This document shows, piece after piece, positions 1-11,252 of a stretch of 64,000 nt of DNA. The notes beneath the pieces were generated by a model that ran no database searches, was not told the origin of the DNA, and saw nothing but the letters and a program-made list of their open reading frames with translations. Location: positions 248,001-312,000 of the forward strand of contig CM020506.1 in NCBI GenBank assembly GCA_009823395.1. The letters run 5' to 3'. This DNA is from Thamnaconus septentrionalis. Its lineage: Eukaryota > Chordata > Actinopteri > Tetraodontiformes > Monacanthidae. The position numbers and the translations under genes are program-made. Position 1 is the first letter of the stretch; every line of letters begins with the position of its first letter.

Positions 1-1065
1 CCACTGAGTTTATGCTCATGCTTAATCCGGGAGTAAACAGGCGGGTGGGTAAGCACTGCGATGATTCTTTGTGAAAGGAAGGAAGGGGGCGGCGGCATTT
101 GGGGCTTCTTTTTTTTTCTCCCAGGGTCGATACTTTCACCTGAGCAGCAGAAATGGAGAGGAACAAAAACTCGGTCCACTCAGGCAATATTAAGGCCTCC
201 TCTTATCAGCTTGTTTCACCCTTTGTCTCAGTGACAATACGAAGACGAATTGCTGAATTTGAAGGAGTTAATATCTGCTGACCTCTGCTTTGTCCTCGTG
301 CCCTCAAAGATATTTGTCTTAGCGGAGGGACATAGAGCTTTATTATAGCCCCAACCTTTTTTCATTTTTTTTTTTTTCAATTTTGTATTTTACGTCTAAA
401 TTTTCCCTCAAGAAAGGTTGAGGACCGAAGCAATTTCACAAACTTTTGCTTTAACAGGTAAGGAAAATGGCAAGTAATCGCTTTATTTCCAAAACTGCAG
501 GCTTGAGGACGGCGGCACAAAAGCCTTTTGAAGTCCCGTTGGGCTCCACATTGTGTTTTCCTTGAGATACCAAATATTGACAGGCCTAGTTTTATGGTTC
601 AAAAGCCGTCTTTAGTCTGGGCGCGCAGCCTCTCTCGACGTGTCAGTGAAGTAAAGAGCTCCCACTTAACACCATTGTGCATGACTTCATCCTGCAGGTT
701 CTGCTTGAGCGACTGAAGGCTGGGAAAAAAAAAGGTTAGCGAATCAAAGAGAAAAAATATAGGCTGCCCGTCTGCCCACCTCCACCGAGGCAAAAGAGTT
801 TCTTTGTCTGGTCTGGCAAGGCAAAGTAGCAGATTATTATATTGTTTTGCTCAGTAATATAACAATTCATATGCGCACTTCAAGACTCTTCAACCAAGGG
901 GAATTGACATCTGGAAAAGAGAGCAAACTGTCTGACATTTGGTTGGCATTTAGCACTTTGGTGCATATGAGAAGCATCCTGATATCTTCACATATACATA
1001 TATTTTTTCAGTACCTGGTCCTTAAGCCAGTGCTGGGCTCTATACCGTGTTTATTTTTATTTTTT
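1..1065. other. unique non-coding DNA
   Basis: No coding gene or recognisable repeat family is visible here. The stretch contains poly-T runs near 366-379 and an A-run at 724-733. Open frames are all under 75 codons with no recognisable domain. Bases around 215-360 are repeat-free and could be regulatory, but nothing specific supports that. Confidence 0.5.
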
Positions 1066-1288
1066 TAGGGCTGTCAAAGTTAACGCTAACACAAACAGAC
1101 AACTCCCTTTATCTGTTGTGCGTGCACAACACAGATCTAATTTTTCCTAGAGCACAAGAAACAGTAAAAATCTTGTTAAGTTACATACAGTTTATAGCAG
1201 GGTAAAAAAATTGCACTTAATTTGCCATTAATCGCGAGTTAACTCAGGACACTAATGCGATTAAAAATGTAATCGATGGACAGCCCTA
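1066..1288. mobile_element. small non-autonomous hAT-like element
   Basis: The 223-bp segment begins TAGGGCTGTC and ends GACAGCCCTA, a perfect 10-bp terminal inverted repeat. The interior carries GTTAACGC, ATTAATCGCGAGTTAAC and related motifs, which resemble a common fish hAT-type family as I remember it. It contains no transposase frame, so it would be mobilised in trans. An exact 8-bp target duplication is not obvious because both flanks are A/T-rich and low in complexity. The assignment to hAT rather than another cut-and-paste superfamily rests on the terminal motif and remembered consensus, not on a search. Confidence 0.6.
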
Positions 1289-1540
1289 ATTAAATAATTT
1301 TAATTATTTTTTTTCGAATATGAAAATTTCATGTAACCCAATACCAGTGCACACAATGTTCAAGCTGTTGAGCCTTAGAACATAGGAGACCATTTTGTAG
1401 TCGCTCAAAATCGGCAAAATGAGAGTGCATTGGTGAACTAGCGGTGACAAGAGATGTTGAAAAATGTAACAAAACCAGTGCAAATTGTTGCTGAACGAGC
1501 AGAAGCACAAAGACGACACGCAAGAACCTGTGCCTGAATG
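1289..1540. other. AT-rich DNA, possibly transposon-derived
   Basis: No gene is visible. The AT-rich run around 1289-1345 includes TTCGAATATGAAAATTTCATGTAA, which resembles internal sequence of fish hAT elements. This stretch lies between a hAT-like terminus and a BED zinc-finger relic, so it may belong to an older, larger element. That link is inference. Confidence 0.3.
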
Positions 1541-1556
1541 AGGAGCCGTGCATGTT

Positions 1557-1664
1557 GTGTGGGAGTATTTTGGATTTGAAAAAACACCACGTCGGGCGAA
1601 CGGAAGTCCTCTACAAAATGTTGCAGCCGCAAGAGGCAACACAAGTCACTCGCTGCGCCACCCG
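1557..1664 (+). pseudogene. decayed BED zinc-finger fragment of a hAT-type transposase
   Basis: One forward frame reads VWEYFGFEK (1557-1583) and then VAAARGNTS (1620-1646), with LRHP at 1653-1664. This order matches the BED-type zinc finger at the N-terminus of hAT/ZBED transposases: an aromatic W-x-x-F/Y-F-G block, then V-A-A-x-x-G-N-T, then a leucine/histidine motif. The paired cysteines expected just before VAA are missing (the residues read S-P-L-Q-N), and the closing His pair is incomplete, so the zinc site is destroyed. Beyond 1664 the frame loses any resemblance and no catalytic or dimerisation domain follows. In the living family the domain binds transposon ends; here it is a fossil. 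A domesticated ZBED gene is unlikely given the lost ligands and short length. Confidence 0.5.
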
Positions 1665-3279
1665 ACGTGGTGTAACGTCATGGTTAGTGCTGTGCCGGTG
1701 GCTACTTTATTGCAGCTCCACAGACAGACAAACAACCATCCGCTCTCACACTACCTTTCTGAACGTTCCTCAGTAGATCATCGTGTTTGCCCTTATATGT
1801 AAAGTCTGTTTGCGTATTTACCGTCTCTGTACAGCGGTGTTGTTGCGGCACACATTTTCTCTGCAGCCTTGCCTCAACTGTTTGCCCGAGACTTTTCTAG
1901 AGACACTCCACATGTTTATCAGGGTCAGACGAGGCGCCGTCGCACTGCACCTTCACAGTCTGGGGACCGCGTGACTTTGCCTTTTGATTTTGAGCTGAGC
2001 CGAATGGCGAGCAGCTCCGCGAATGCTGGAGAGGCGTTATATCAAAAGAGCATCGTTGGTACAGTACGACAGGTCTTAATGAGCCATTTGGGTAATGAGG
2101 TGGGCAGCCGGGAGACAAAGAGGAACAATTACAAACACGGCAGCGTCTGGTGAATCCCCTTTATCATCAACCTGCCCTTGGCTGTCACTGGTGGTACATC
2201 TGATATCACTCTTCCCCTGTTTCAGACCTATGCAAGCAGACACACCACATGCTACGTCTCTGATGAAAGTAATAGCAGCACAATTCAATACAACAGGATT
2301 CACCTTTGTGTTCAGAAAGTTTCAAATCTTATTAGGTATATTGGAGCCCTTTTGGATTCCTGGTTATATTGGCTTTTTTTGTCTCCAAATGTAAAGTAGA
2401 GGTACGCCCGTTAGCACAGGGCAAGCTAGGAAATAAGAAAGAAAAGGGAGGTTCATTGATTGGAGATGATGAAAAGATGTTGCCATCCTTATAAAGAGTG
2501 TCATCACCCTCAGAGCATTGAAACAAGTACATTTTCCCCTCCAGCCAGGATTTGCCCTGAAATTAAATTTCCCATTTTAATCTTGTATCTATGGTACTGT
2601 TTGGTTTCTCTTTTTATTCTAATTGGCAACAGCAGTAGTTCAACTTTTGAACGTTGCGATGTTGAAATTCTGTTTGTTGTTGGCAACTGGAATTTATTTA
2701 TCTACTTTTCTTAATTACAATAATGGTATTAAACATTCCAGTCGAGATTGTTGTGTCATTTAACACACTATTGTTAGTACTTTACAACACATACGCATGC
2801 ACCTGAGAGAAATGAGCAATTAAATTTTGAGGATCTGGAAGCTTTTCCTGTATTTTTCAAAGCGTTGATTGCCAGAAACGGCCGTGTGCTGTCACAGTTT
2901 CACATGTATGAACTCATGATCCACAGCGGCGCTGCCTCCTCACCCCTGTGCACACACTCTCGTTGTGCTTTCGGAAAAACAACATTTGGTCTCGTCTGGT
3001 CATCTTTGCTCCAGCTTTAGTGCGAAAGCGTATTAGAGTGAGATGAACAGCGCTCGCCCTGGAATGCAGTGTGAGATAAACGCTACTCTCGGAGGAGGAG
3101 ATACAAATCTGATGGGGCCCCGAGGAGAAAAACAACCAACAAGCAAGGGATTGTTCAGGGAGCCCACCTGAAAGCTCCAGCTCCAAATGAAAGAAAAGGT
3201 TCAGCCTGGGTGGCTGCGTCTGCTGGCCGGCGCTGGAAAATGGAAAAATTGTAAATAAAGCCTTGTGTGAAAATAAGGA
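1665..3279. other. unique non-coding DNA with possible transposon debris
   Basis: No gene is recognised. The open frames up to 99 codons near 2095-2394 are unlike any protein I know. Bases up to about 2120 may be further debris of the transposase relic just upstream. The rest is ordinary AT-rich sequence. Confidence 0.4.
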
Positions 3280-3600
3280 AAGACCGGCGAAAGGTTATCA
3301 GATGGCCTGGGAGCCGGGGGAATAATCTCCCGCAGCTCATTAGAGGAGAGTCGGCTTGATGGCAGTGATGCTAACCTTTCTGACAGAGAACATTTCTACT
3401 TGCATGAAAGACCTGGCCAGAAATATTGCTCCTTCTGAAGGGAACAAATCATTTCTCACCCTCCATGCAAAAGATGCATCGTTGCCCTGAAATTAAAGTC
3501 GGTGCTATTTTGGAGTGTAGATTAATCTCAACAGAGAGTGCCCCAATAATTGGAGATAAGAAATGCTCAAAAGTTATCCCCAAATGTCCAAGATGAGGAT
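3280..3600. promoter_or_regulatory. candidate conserved non-coding element
   Basis: This is about 320 bp of repeat-free sequence with balanced base composition and no open frame of note. It contains clustered short motifs of developmental-factor type: TTATCAGATGG (GATA/E-box-like, near 3296), GCTCATTAGAG (3335), ATGCAAAAGATGCAT (octamer-like, near 3464), AGATTAATCT (3519) and CCAATAATTGGAGATAAG (3542). Such texture is typical of vertebrate conserved non-coding elements, but conservation cannot be seen from one sequence. Confidence 0.3.
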
Positions 3601-6600
3601 AGTTGATGCAAAGGGAATTCAAGAAGTAAATCAGTTCATATTAATGCAATAACTTGTGTTTGTTTGCAATAGTTTTGTTTTATATTCACTTCTAAAGATT
3701 GATCTGTGATGCATGGAGCAATGCGGGTTTCTTAACCTGCCACACAGACCGAAGTGCTTGTATATATTTTCGCATTGACGCAAATGCACACACAATAATA
3801 AAAATATGAGTAATTCTCAAATGTCAAGACAGTTATTTTCCAGTTCAGGAGTGATTGCAGTTGTACAGTTGCAGTGAGGGTCGCCGTAACGCTGACGTGA
3901 CCCCCAGTGGAAATAATATAGCCAGAGCAAAAACACAAGTCAGTCCGAGTCAGTCTGTTGAATAATGCATGTGGCCACTACCAGCCGTCATTAAGCAGTG
4001 AGACTGTGCAGTTTTTACTGCAAGTTTAGAGCAAAACCTCCAAATTAAAATGTGAGGCAACTTGTGTTTTATTAATGAAATATTTGTTTTTGTGGGGCGA
4101 CGGGGGAGTGCAGAGCAAAGAGCAGCATTAAGCAGCAGATCAAAAAAAGGCATAACTTTTTACGCTGTGTTAAACTAAATAAACAGTTTTGTTTTTTTTA
4201 CCTTAATGGGGCTCAGCAGTCTGACACAGTGCTCCCCCTTTCAACACCTCCAAATGTTCACGTTCTCTCGAGTGTTATTTTAAAACGGCTTCGCTCCGAC
4301 AGCAGCTGTCCAATCAGTGCGATATTAGTTCGGCCAGATGCAACGTACTGCTGTGTATTCTTTGTTTTTAAAACTGAAGATACTGTTAATTTATCAAATG
4401 ATATTCTTTTCTCAATGCACTCTGTATTCATTTGGCTCACTGTCATTAAATAGTAATTTTAAAGAGGCATCGAGAAGGCAGTAAAACGTTTTTTCTTTTC
4501 TTTTCTTTTTTAAAATTCTCTTCCGTCTTCCTGCTGCTATTTTTTTTGCATTAATTATAGCAAACCTCCAGTCCTCAGCATTCAGGAATCTTTTTCTCAT
4601 TCAAGATGTTACAGTTTGTGAGGAAATTACGATGGACAGTAATAAAGTTTTGTAAGTCACATGTTAAACATTTAGGGGAGAATGCAACATGTTGTGTCCA
4701 CACATTGACATAAATACAAAATAGGTCAATACATTTAAATTCAATAATACATAATAAATCAATAATAAAAATTTAAAGTTTAAAAGGCATTGATTTCTAC
4801 TGAATTTATTAGCTGTTGGGTAATTAGTTACATCGATGCTCTGAGGCACGGAGCAATAAGCTGTGCGATGGAAAAGTCAATATGTCTCTTCTGGAGAGCC
4901 AGGAGTGTTGAGTGGCCACTACAACAAATGGCTCTGTGGAGTGACAAGTGATTGAGTTTCACTCTTTTAGCCTCATTTCTGTGTTCAAACCCCACATTTG
5001 ACGCTGACCAGCAGAGACTTTAGCGCCTTGTTATTTGGCTCTTCACTAAATGTGCCTTTTAAGTGCAGAAGTGGAGCTGCGGAGCCGACTTGCAGCGACC
5101 TGCGGAGCTTCGGCTAGCGCAGCGGAGTTTCAACTCATTGCTTTGGAATTTGTATTGACTATTATTTAAATAATTCTGCAGATTTACGTCTGTCTGGAAC
5201 CAAATGAAGACGGGAGATTTGTTCCAAGATGTAGCTTAGAAAAGCATAATAATAAGTGGCTGTCTTTCAACAAAACTTTATCTCTTATTTTTCTTATTAT
5301 CCTCACAAAATGAGCCTGCATTGGTTTTCAGCAGAGGTGCTTTCACCTTAGATGAGTGACAGTTCAAACGAAAGGCAGGATTCAAAGACTTAATACCACT
5401 GATGCGTTGAGCGTCAGAAGTACACAAAATGTAAACATTCAACAACAACAAATGTCTTTTGTCCTCAAAGTGAAACGGGATCGCTCGTGTTTTTGATCAG
5501 TAATTACAGCTTAGCTCCGCTGAAACACTTCTCGCCCTGATGAGAGGTGCTTGCTGTTTGATGTTTGCTCTGTCACTCATCCAAGACACTGCAGCAAATA
5601 AAAGAGAAACCATTACGCACAAGCCCTCTGCCCTCCGACACCTTTTCTCGTGTGGTGAAAATGCCATTTGGCGCTTTTACACCGAACACGTGAATCAATG
5701 GTACTTTAGTCCATACACTGGGGAAAAATATACCCCCATTTCTGTTTTTTTATTGTGAGACACCAGCCAGCAGGCATTGAACGTTAAGCAGAATAAATGA
5801 TTTATAGTTACGGTCAAGACATTTTTCACGCCGTACGCGGTTGTTAGAAAAACAATCTTGTGCGGCTCGAAACAGTGTTTGTGATGCATTGTGTGAACCT
5901 TCTCTCTGTTTTTGGATTTATTGCGGTTTGCCGGGCCATGGTCTGTCCTCATTGGTCACCTGTATTGGACTTAAACTCACATTTAACCCTACAAAATCCA
6001 ATTTATTGCCGCATTTCTGCAGTGCAGGAAGACCGCGGCTTCGCTCTGTTTTGCCAGTGGAAAAGTGTCGCGTTTGTGATTTTTTTTGATACATATATAA
6101 AGTTTGAAGACCAGCATTAGTAGTTTATGGAGCTATAAAAACACTGATATATCATTGTTGTCCTCGTGGATTTCTTAACGCCAACCTGGGTGCCGTAAAG
6201 TTGCCACTTTCATCCGACATTAAGCGGCAGACATGGCAAAGCGTTTCCTCTGCATTCAGGTCCTAGTTTACGTCCTGGTGATGCAGTGGGCTGAATTTTG
6301 CACCGTGGGGTTTTCTCACCTGACCCACCAGATAAGATGATTCAGTGATCCATGCACTGCATTCTATGCCTGCCCTCTGCATCTGGGAATAGAGAGTTTG
6401 GGAAACCGATTGGAAAAGGCAAGCACCTTTAAGAGGGGAAGAAACTCCTTTGTGGTGATTGAACAAACATTTGGTCTGTCACATTTAATTCAGGCCGATC
6501 ACACTGACTCCTGTCGCTGCGAGGGGAAACGCCAACCCTCGGTGAAATGTGCGACGCAGTGGCGTTTAACTCAACCCCACTGAGTCTTTATTGTGGCTTG

Positions 6601-6764
6601 TGCCTCTATTTTTCTCCTTTTGAAAATCGTCCAGTACTTCTTCCGCTTTCTAGCCACATCTAAATCATGGCTATAGATCCCGCCTCTTTCTCTGCAGAGG
6701 ACGCCGATTGGTCTTTTAAAAAGACTAAGGAGAAGGACCTCTGACATTTCTGATGTGAAATTTT
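3601..6764. other. unique non-coding DNA
   Basis: No gene, RNA gene or mobile element is recognised. A pyrimidine tract of TTTTC units lies at about 4490-4512. Frames are short and frequently closed in all six readings. Bases around 6165-6260 are repeat-free and C/G-balanced but carry no diagnostic motif. Confidence 0.4.
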
Positions 6765-7225
6765 AAAGGCCCATTGTGTAAAATCTCTTAGATTAGGATT
6801 TTTATATTTGCAAAAGCTTCCCATAGAGCCCTTTAATACATTAAGTCAATACTCACAGTACAATAAAAGTCATTTGGTTTTCCTACCCTTCGAGCAGTTT
6901 TTACTTCTGTATAAGAATGTACATAGAGCAAGGGTCTTGCTCCCAGTTAGCTGCCAACTTATTTCTAAGGAAGCCTGGTGTGGACAATCCAGCCTGCCTG
7001 ACAGCGTGTTTCGTAATTTAGGGTGAACGATCGCGTCCTCAAATAAGACAACAAAGAAGAAGCAGGTGGACGAGGGATTCAGGTTTGTGCTTGAAAGCCA
7101 CCGTAGTTCACTGGTAAGCTAGGGAGAGGGAAGGTATGTAGTCCCTGGGGCAGCTTAAGTGAAAGAGCGCTGCAACCTAAAACCACTTGATGTGGCTGTT
7201 TCTTCTCCAAAATCTCCAAATATTA
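6765..7225. repeat. probable old dispersed repeat (AAAGGCCCATTGTGTAAAAT type)
   Basis: The left part (6765-6800) resembles the start of a common teleost repeat that I recall beginning AAGGTCCCATTGTGTAAGAT. The right part (7160-7225), with GCTGCAACCTAAAACC and ATATTACACACTTAAC, resembles the opposite end of that family. The two ends are roughly inverted: TGTGTAAAAT on the left and TATTACACACTTAA on the right. Divergence is high and no target duplication is evident, so both family and borders are tentative. Confidence 0.35.
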
Positions 7226-8249
7226 CACACTTAACTGTTAATGATCCAGCTGCCATGCAGTGCTTGATGAATGCAGAGACAAAATTGTTTAATAAACTGG
7301 ACCATTGTGTTACAAGTTGTTTAACCACTTTGGGACAAAAACCTCACATCCATGTGTGACATATTGAATAATCACCCCACAGTTCCCACAGTGTGCTGAA
7401 GCTCCATGCTGAACAATGAGGCTGTTATAATTTGTAAGGGTGCAAGGACAACCTTTCTCAAGTTTTCCACGGCAACAAGAAACAAATGCAAACTAATCAG
7501 CCCAAAGGACGTGTTTGGGCTTCGGGTTGTGATCAGATTTTCTTCTTATTTTCAGTATTTATCATCCAGCCCAGGGGCGATATCACTTAATGGTTCAGAC
7601 TTGGACTTGAGAAACAGCTGATAATTCAAAATTAATTCCACTGTAATATTCCAATGAACCAAAATGTGTGTTTGTATTGCTGTGTGTCCAAAAAAATGAT
7701 TCAGGGTAGATGAAAAAAAGAAAATCCCATAGGAAATAATAAGGCGCTTTGTCACTATATGATACATGTATATTGTATATGGAGTAGTTTATGCTAATAG
7801 AAGCGGCTTGTTGTACCCTGGCTTGAAGATGATAATGTGGTGCAAATCTAAGAGCCATTACACCTCCCTGGGAGCACTACAACCACCGCTGACTGGTAAT
7901 TGCAGTGGTGCCACGGCAGAGCTGGTAGCCCTGTGCTCACGCTCGTCTCATATTGCCACGTGCGATATGATCTTCAAAGGCACTGGTGCAAAAAACTCCG
8001 GACTTTAAAAAAAGAAAAAAATGACAGCGTCCTTTTATGTCCAAGGCTGCCAGACGGAGTCGCCAGTCGTGTGATGTGAATGTGAAGGAAAAGGGAGAAT
8101 AGGTTAATGTTAATCAAGGGAGAAGAATAAATGGACGGGGCAGAATGAAATCAAGTTCCATTCATCGGAATATTTGCCGGGCCCTTTGCTGCCCTTCTTC
8201 CATTCATCCTCCTTTTTTCAAAAAGTGCTGAACTAAAAGTAACAAGCCT
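7226..8249. other. unique non-coding DNA
   Basis: No gene, repeat array or RNA gene is evident. Short frames up to 87 codons have no recognisable domain. ATG-TATATTG repeats near 7766 are too short to call. Confidence 0.4.
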
Positions 8250-8640
8250 CACTTGCTTTAATTAATTGAGAGTAAGTAATTAAATTCCAGCGCGATCAGA
8301 TTAGCATCTTTTTATTTCCCCCGCAGCCCAACGTTCAGGCATTAATATTTGATTTTAGATGAGACTGGCCTGAGAGTTGCGCTCAGCGAACATTTTAAAC
8401 TGGAGGACAATAAAAAAATGAACTGAGGCCCGTTAGCCGAGAGGTGAGGATAATGCACTTGTGGTGGCTGCTGGCGCTGTCGTGACGGCAGGCAGACGGG
8501 GCTTCAAACGGCACTTCATTAACAGACCAAGTGCCAATGAAAGGCCTCGGAACCAGGCTAATTATCCCAGAAGAGCTCTGTGGGCTCTGCCTGGTAACGG
8601 GACACACCAGACTGAAAGTAGAGACTTTACGCAGCCATAG
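8250..8640. promoter_or_regulatory. candidate conserved non-coding element
   Basis: Repeat-free DNA with homeodomain-core clusters: TTTAATTAATTG at 8257-8268, TAAGTAATTAAATTCC at 8273-8288, GATTAGCATC near 8299 and GGCTAATTATCCC near 8557. Between them is a GC-balanced block (8430-8600) with no stop-free frame of note. The mixture of ATTA cores and evenly composed sequence is what enhancers of vertebrate patterning genes often look like. Function and conservation are inferred only. Confidence 0.33.
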
Positions 8641-9989
8641 CTACTAACGATGGAGGAGCAGGCAACAGTGTATTTAGCTCTCTGTTTACAGTTCGCTGGA
8701 AAAAACGGATGTTTTAACGGTTTGGAAGGTGACTTCTCCCAGGGTGACTTTTAACATCAAATCAACGCTTCATTACACACGTTTGTGCAGTTCATGAAGG
8801 TTAATTTTAGAGTTTAAATTCTTTGTTTGGCTCATAACATAACATTAGCATGAAGAACTGTAACATGCGCCCACTGATGCTATCGTGAAACATTTTGCTG
8901 TTGTGAGGTTTGACCAGAGGATCTTTTTTTTTATTCCCTGCCTTTTTTAAACAGTCTTTAGTTATTTCCAGTGAAGATCGCTGGCTTGACAAGTTCAGCC
9001 AACAATGCTGTGATGTCACGTCCGCCCACACAATCGCAATGGCGCCGTCTGTTGGTTTAACAGCTGAACTTAAACTGTTTTGTGTTTCATGTCCACTCTG
9101 ACAAGGAGAGAATACTTGCAACAGAGGTTTATTTCAATAGGTCTGTTTCCAGGCAGCAGCTCGGCTGCATTCCACACGTGTGGACTTTTGTGAAGCAGCC
9201 GGTGAGCTGCCGTCGAGAGGGGGAATAAAAGATGCATTCTTGAGTTATTCCCCCGTCCTCTGCGGCCTCATCATTACCTCAGAGACTCCTATCAGTCCGC
9301 CCTCCGCCGCCCCCCCCCCCCTCTTAGTTTTAGATCAGCAGCTCCGCTTTGATATTCATGTCGCTGCGTGATTGAGATGCAAAGGAGAGACCGGTGGGGT
9401 CTCGGGTCATCCTCCCTCTCTCTCCCCCTGTTTTCCTTTTACCTCCGCCACCTCTTTTAATTCTGCTCTTCCTCTTCCTCCTGTGAGCTGGTGCCAACAT
9501 CGCCTCGTTGTAATGCAGATCCCTCAGACGTTGTTATAAAACACACCGCTACATGGTCTGAGGTCAAGCCGATCTTGGAAAAAGGGAAGTGGGGAGGTTA
9601 GTTTTTTTGCTGGCCTCCATCCTGCCAGACTAGTTGGGGCCATCAAACTCTTTTTTTTCTCCACCGTAAAGCACACCAAAAATCAGCATATAGTTTTGTT
9701 GTATGGTTGTGTTTGCTTACAACAGGCACTGTACAAGTAAAAGTAAAAAACTAGTAAATACATTGAAGATCAAGAGTTGAATGATAAAATCATCGCAGCA
9801 ACAGAAGAAATCTTGCGCTCACAGCTAGATTGCCAACTGAAGTTGTTTTGATAATGTCGGATCTCTGCTTTGCTTCGCTAACGTCTGAATGACTGACGAG
9901 GAGAAAATGTGTGCCAAGGCCATTAGGAGCGTTAGAAACAGGCATCTGTCCAACTTCCATACCTGCTTTCTCCTGCACTCAGGGCCTTG
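8641..9989. other. unique non-coding DNA
   Basis: No gene is recognised. A short poly-C run sits near 9309-9321 beside CCGCC-type sequence. Bases 9410-9480 are pyrimidine-rich. The frame of 104 codons on the minus strand (8807-9121) has no recognisable motif. Confidence 0.4.
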
Positions 9990-10200
9990 GGGGTTTGCTG
10001 TCATAGGATGAAGGCAGGGTTGCACAGTTCATTGCAAGGCCACATAGAAAGATAACCTCCCCCTCCGCCCACAGACAACTTAGTGTTGCCAATGTGCCGC
10101 ACGCGCATGTTGTTGGACTGTGGGACGAAGCCGGAGAACACGGAGAGAACTCACGCAGACACTGAGGGATCATGCGAACTCCACAGAGAAAGGCCTCAAC
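9990..10200 (-). mobile_element. SINE fragment (same family as the copy at 57.3 kb)
   Basis: Read on the minus strand, this segment carries the family landmarks in the expected order: the GGAGTT-CATG block (10170-10185), GTGTCTGCGTGAGTTCTC (about 10147-10164), the TCCGGCTTC-TCCCAC block (about 10117-10135), the CTATGTGGCCTTGCAATGAACTG block (about 10028-10050) and AACCCTGCCTTCATCCTATGACAGC (about 9998-10022). The tRNA-like head and the terminal tail are both missing and internal bases are diverged, so this is an old, broken copy. Confidence 0.75.
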
Positions 10201-11198
10201 ATGAAATCTCAAAAATGAATTTCCAAAGACTGACTAGGAGCCAGTGAGGAGCGTGAAGGACGGGGCTCACATGCTCTCGTCTGGCTGTTTGTTGAAAGAT
10301 GAGTTGCAGCGTTGATTGCGCCGTCTCACTGAAGGCTGGGAAACATTAAGTGCTTTCCGGTAATCAAGTCCCGAGCCAATGAAAACACCCGTGTCCTTCC
10401 CAAGATGATGGGAAACTAAGGACAGATGGTGGAGAAAAATGTCTCCTGACCACGAACTTGGATTTGTTTATCAAATGTAAAACCTCCAAAGTTCTTGACA
10501 GTTGGTCCGAAACTGAGCAGCCATTGTGCCGGAGCCAAACATGACGGCATTCCCAAACATCATGAATTCCCTTTTTGTTTATTTAAATTTGTTAAGCTAG
10601 CCAGTGCTTAATGTGAGCAAGACAGTAAAAAAAAAAAGAATTTCTGAGCAGTGCTTCCTGCTGGTTTCACTGGTAAATAAATCAGTAAGCCATCCACAAT
10701 ACTTTTGTGAATAATTAAAACCTCCACCTTTTTATTTCCAGGCTGCGGATATTTACAGGTGGGTTGACTTTAAAATGTGCCATCCAAGATGGCCTAAGCC
10801 TTCTTTCGACGCAAATGTGCGCCCGGACCGCCGAGCAACTCTTGACCCTGGGAGAAATGGAACGCATTCGGGGGAAACCAGGCGGAGCTGCTTGATCCGG
10901 CTCCGCTTCGGAGTTTTCAATCTCTCCCGCAGGGCGGCGCTGAACCTTCGCCCTTTTTTCTTTCGCATGACGGCGTCGCTGAGGTTTTTTATTTGCCGCG
11001 CGGCAGCCGTCGTTCGTGTGGTCCGACCCCCGCCGACCCCCCCCCCCCCCAACTCCCCAACCATACGACAGGAAAGCAATACGTCTTGGCTGGTGATTCC
11101 AAAAAGTGTCTCGGCTCCTGTCTCAGACACCCACGCTGCTGGAATAACATCACACACGGACATGCACACACACAGAGATGCTGAATCTTCCACTCCAA

Positions 11199-11200
<2 letters not shown>
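10201..11200. other. unique DNA, CpG-rich toward the right
   Basis: 10201-10760 is ordinary non-coding DNA with an A-run at 10628-10638. From about 10790 to 11050 the sequence is unusually CpG-rich for the window, with CGACGC, CCGGACCGCCG and GCGCGGCAGCCG, followed by a C-run near 11037-11051. Overlapping open frames of about 200 codons on both strands run through this CpG segment into the AC array, and reflect low stop-codon density rather than coding. Confidence 0.4.

Positions 11201-11250
<50 letters not shown>
11201..11250. repeat. (AC)25 microsatellite
   Basis: Twenty-five uninterrupted AC units. A shorter AC-rich segment (11163-11175) lies just upstream. The array reads as Thr-His or Val-Cys in long spurious frames on the two strands. 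Confidence 0.98.

Positions 11251-11252
<2 letters not shown>

Noticed and set aside
10210..10440. Dispersed repeat with CCAGTGAGGAGCGTGAAGGACG
   Set aside because: It faintly recalls a fish LINE-associated sequence, but the match rests on memory of short words and the borders cannot be placed.
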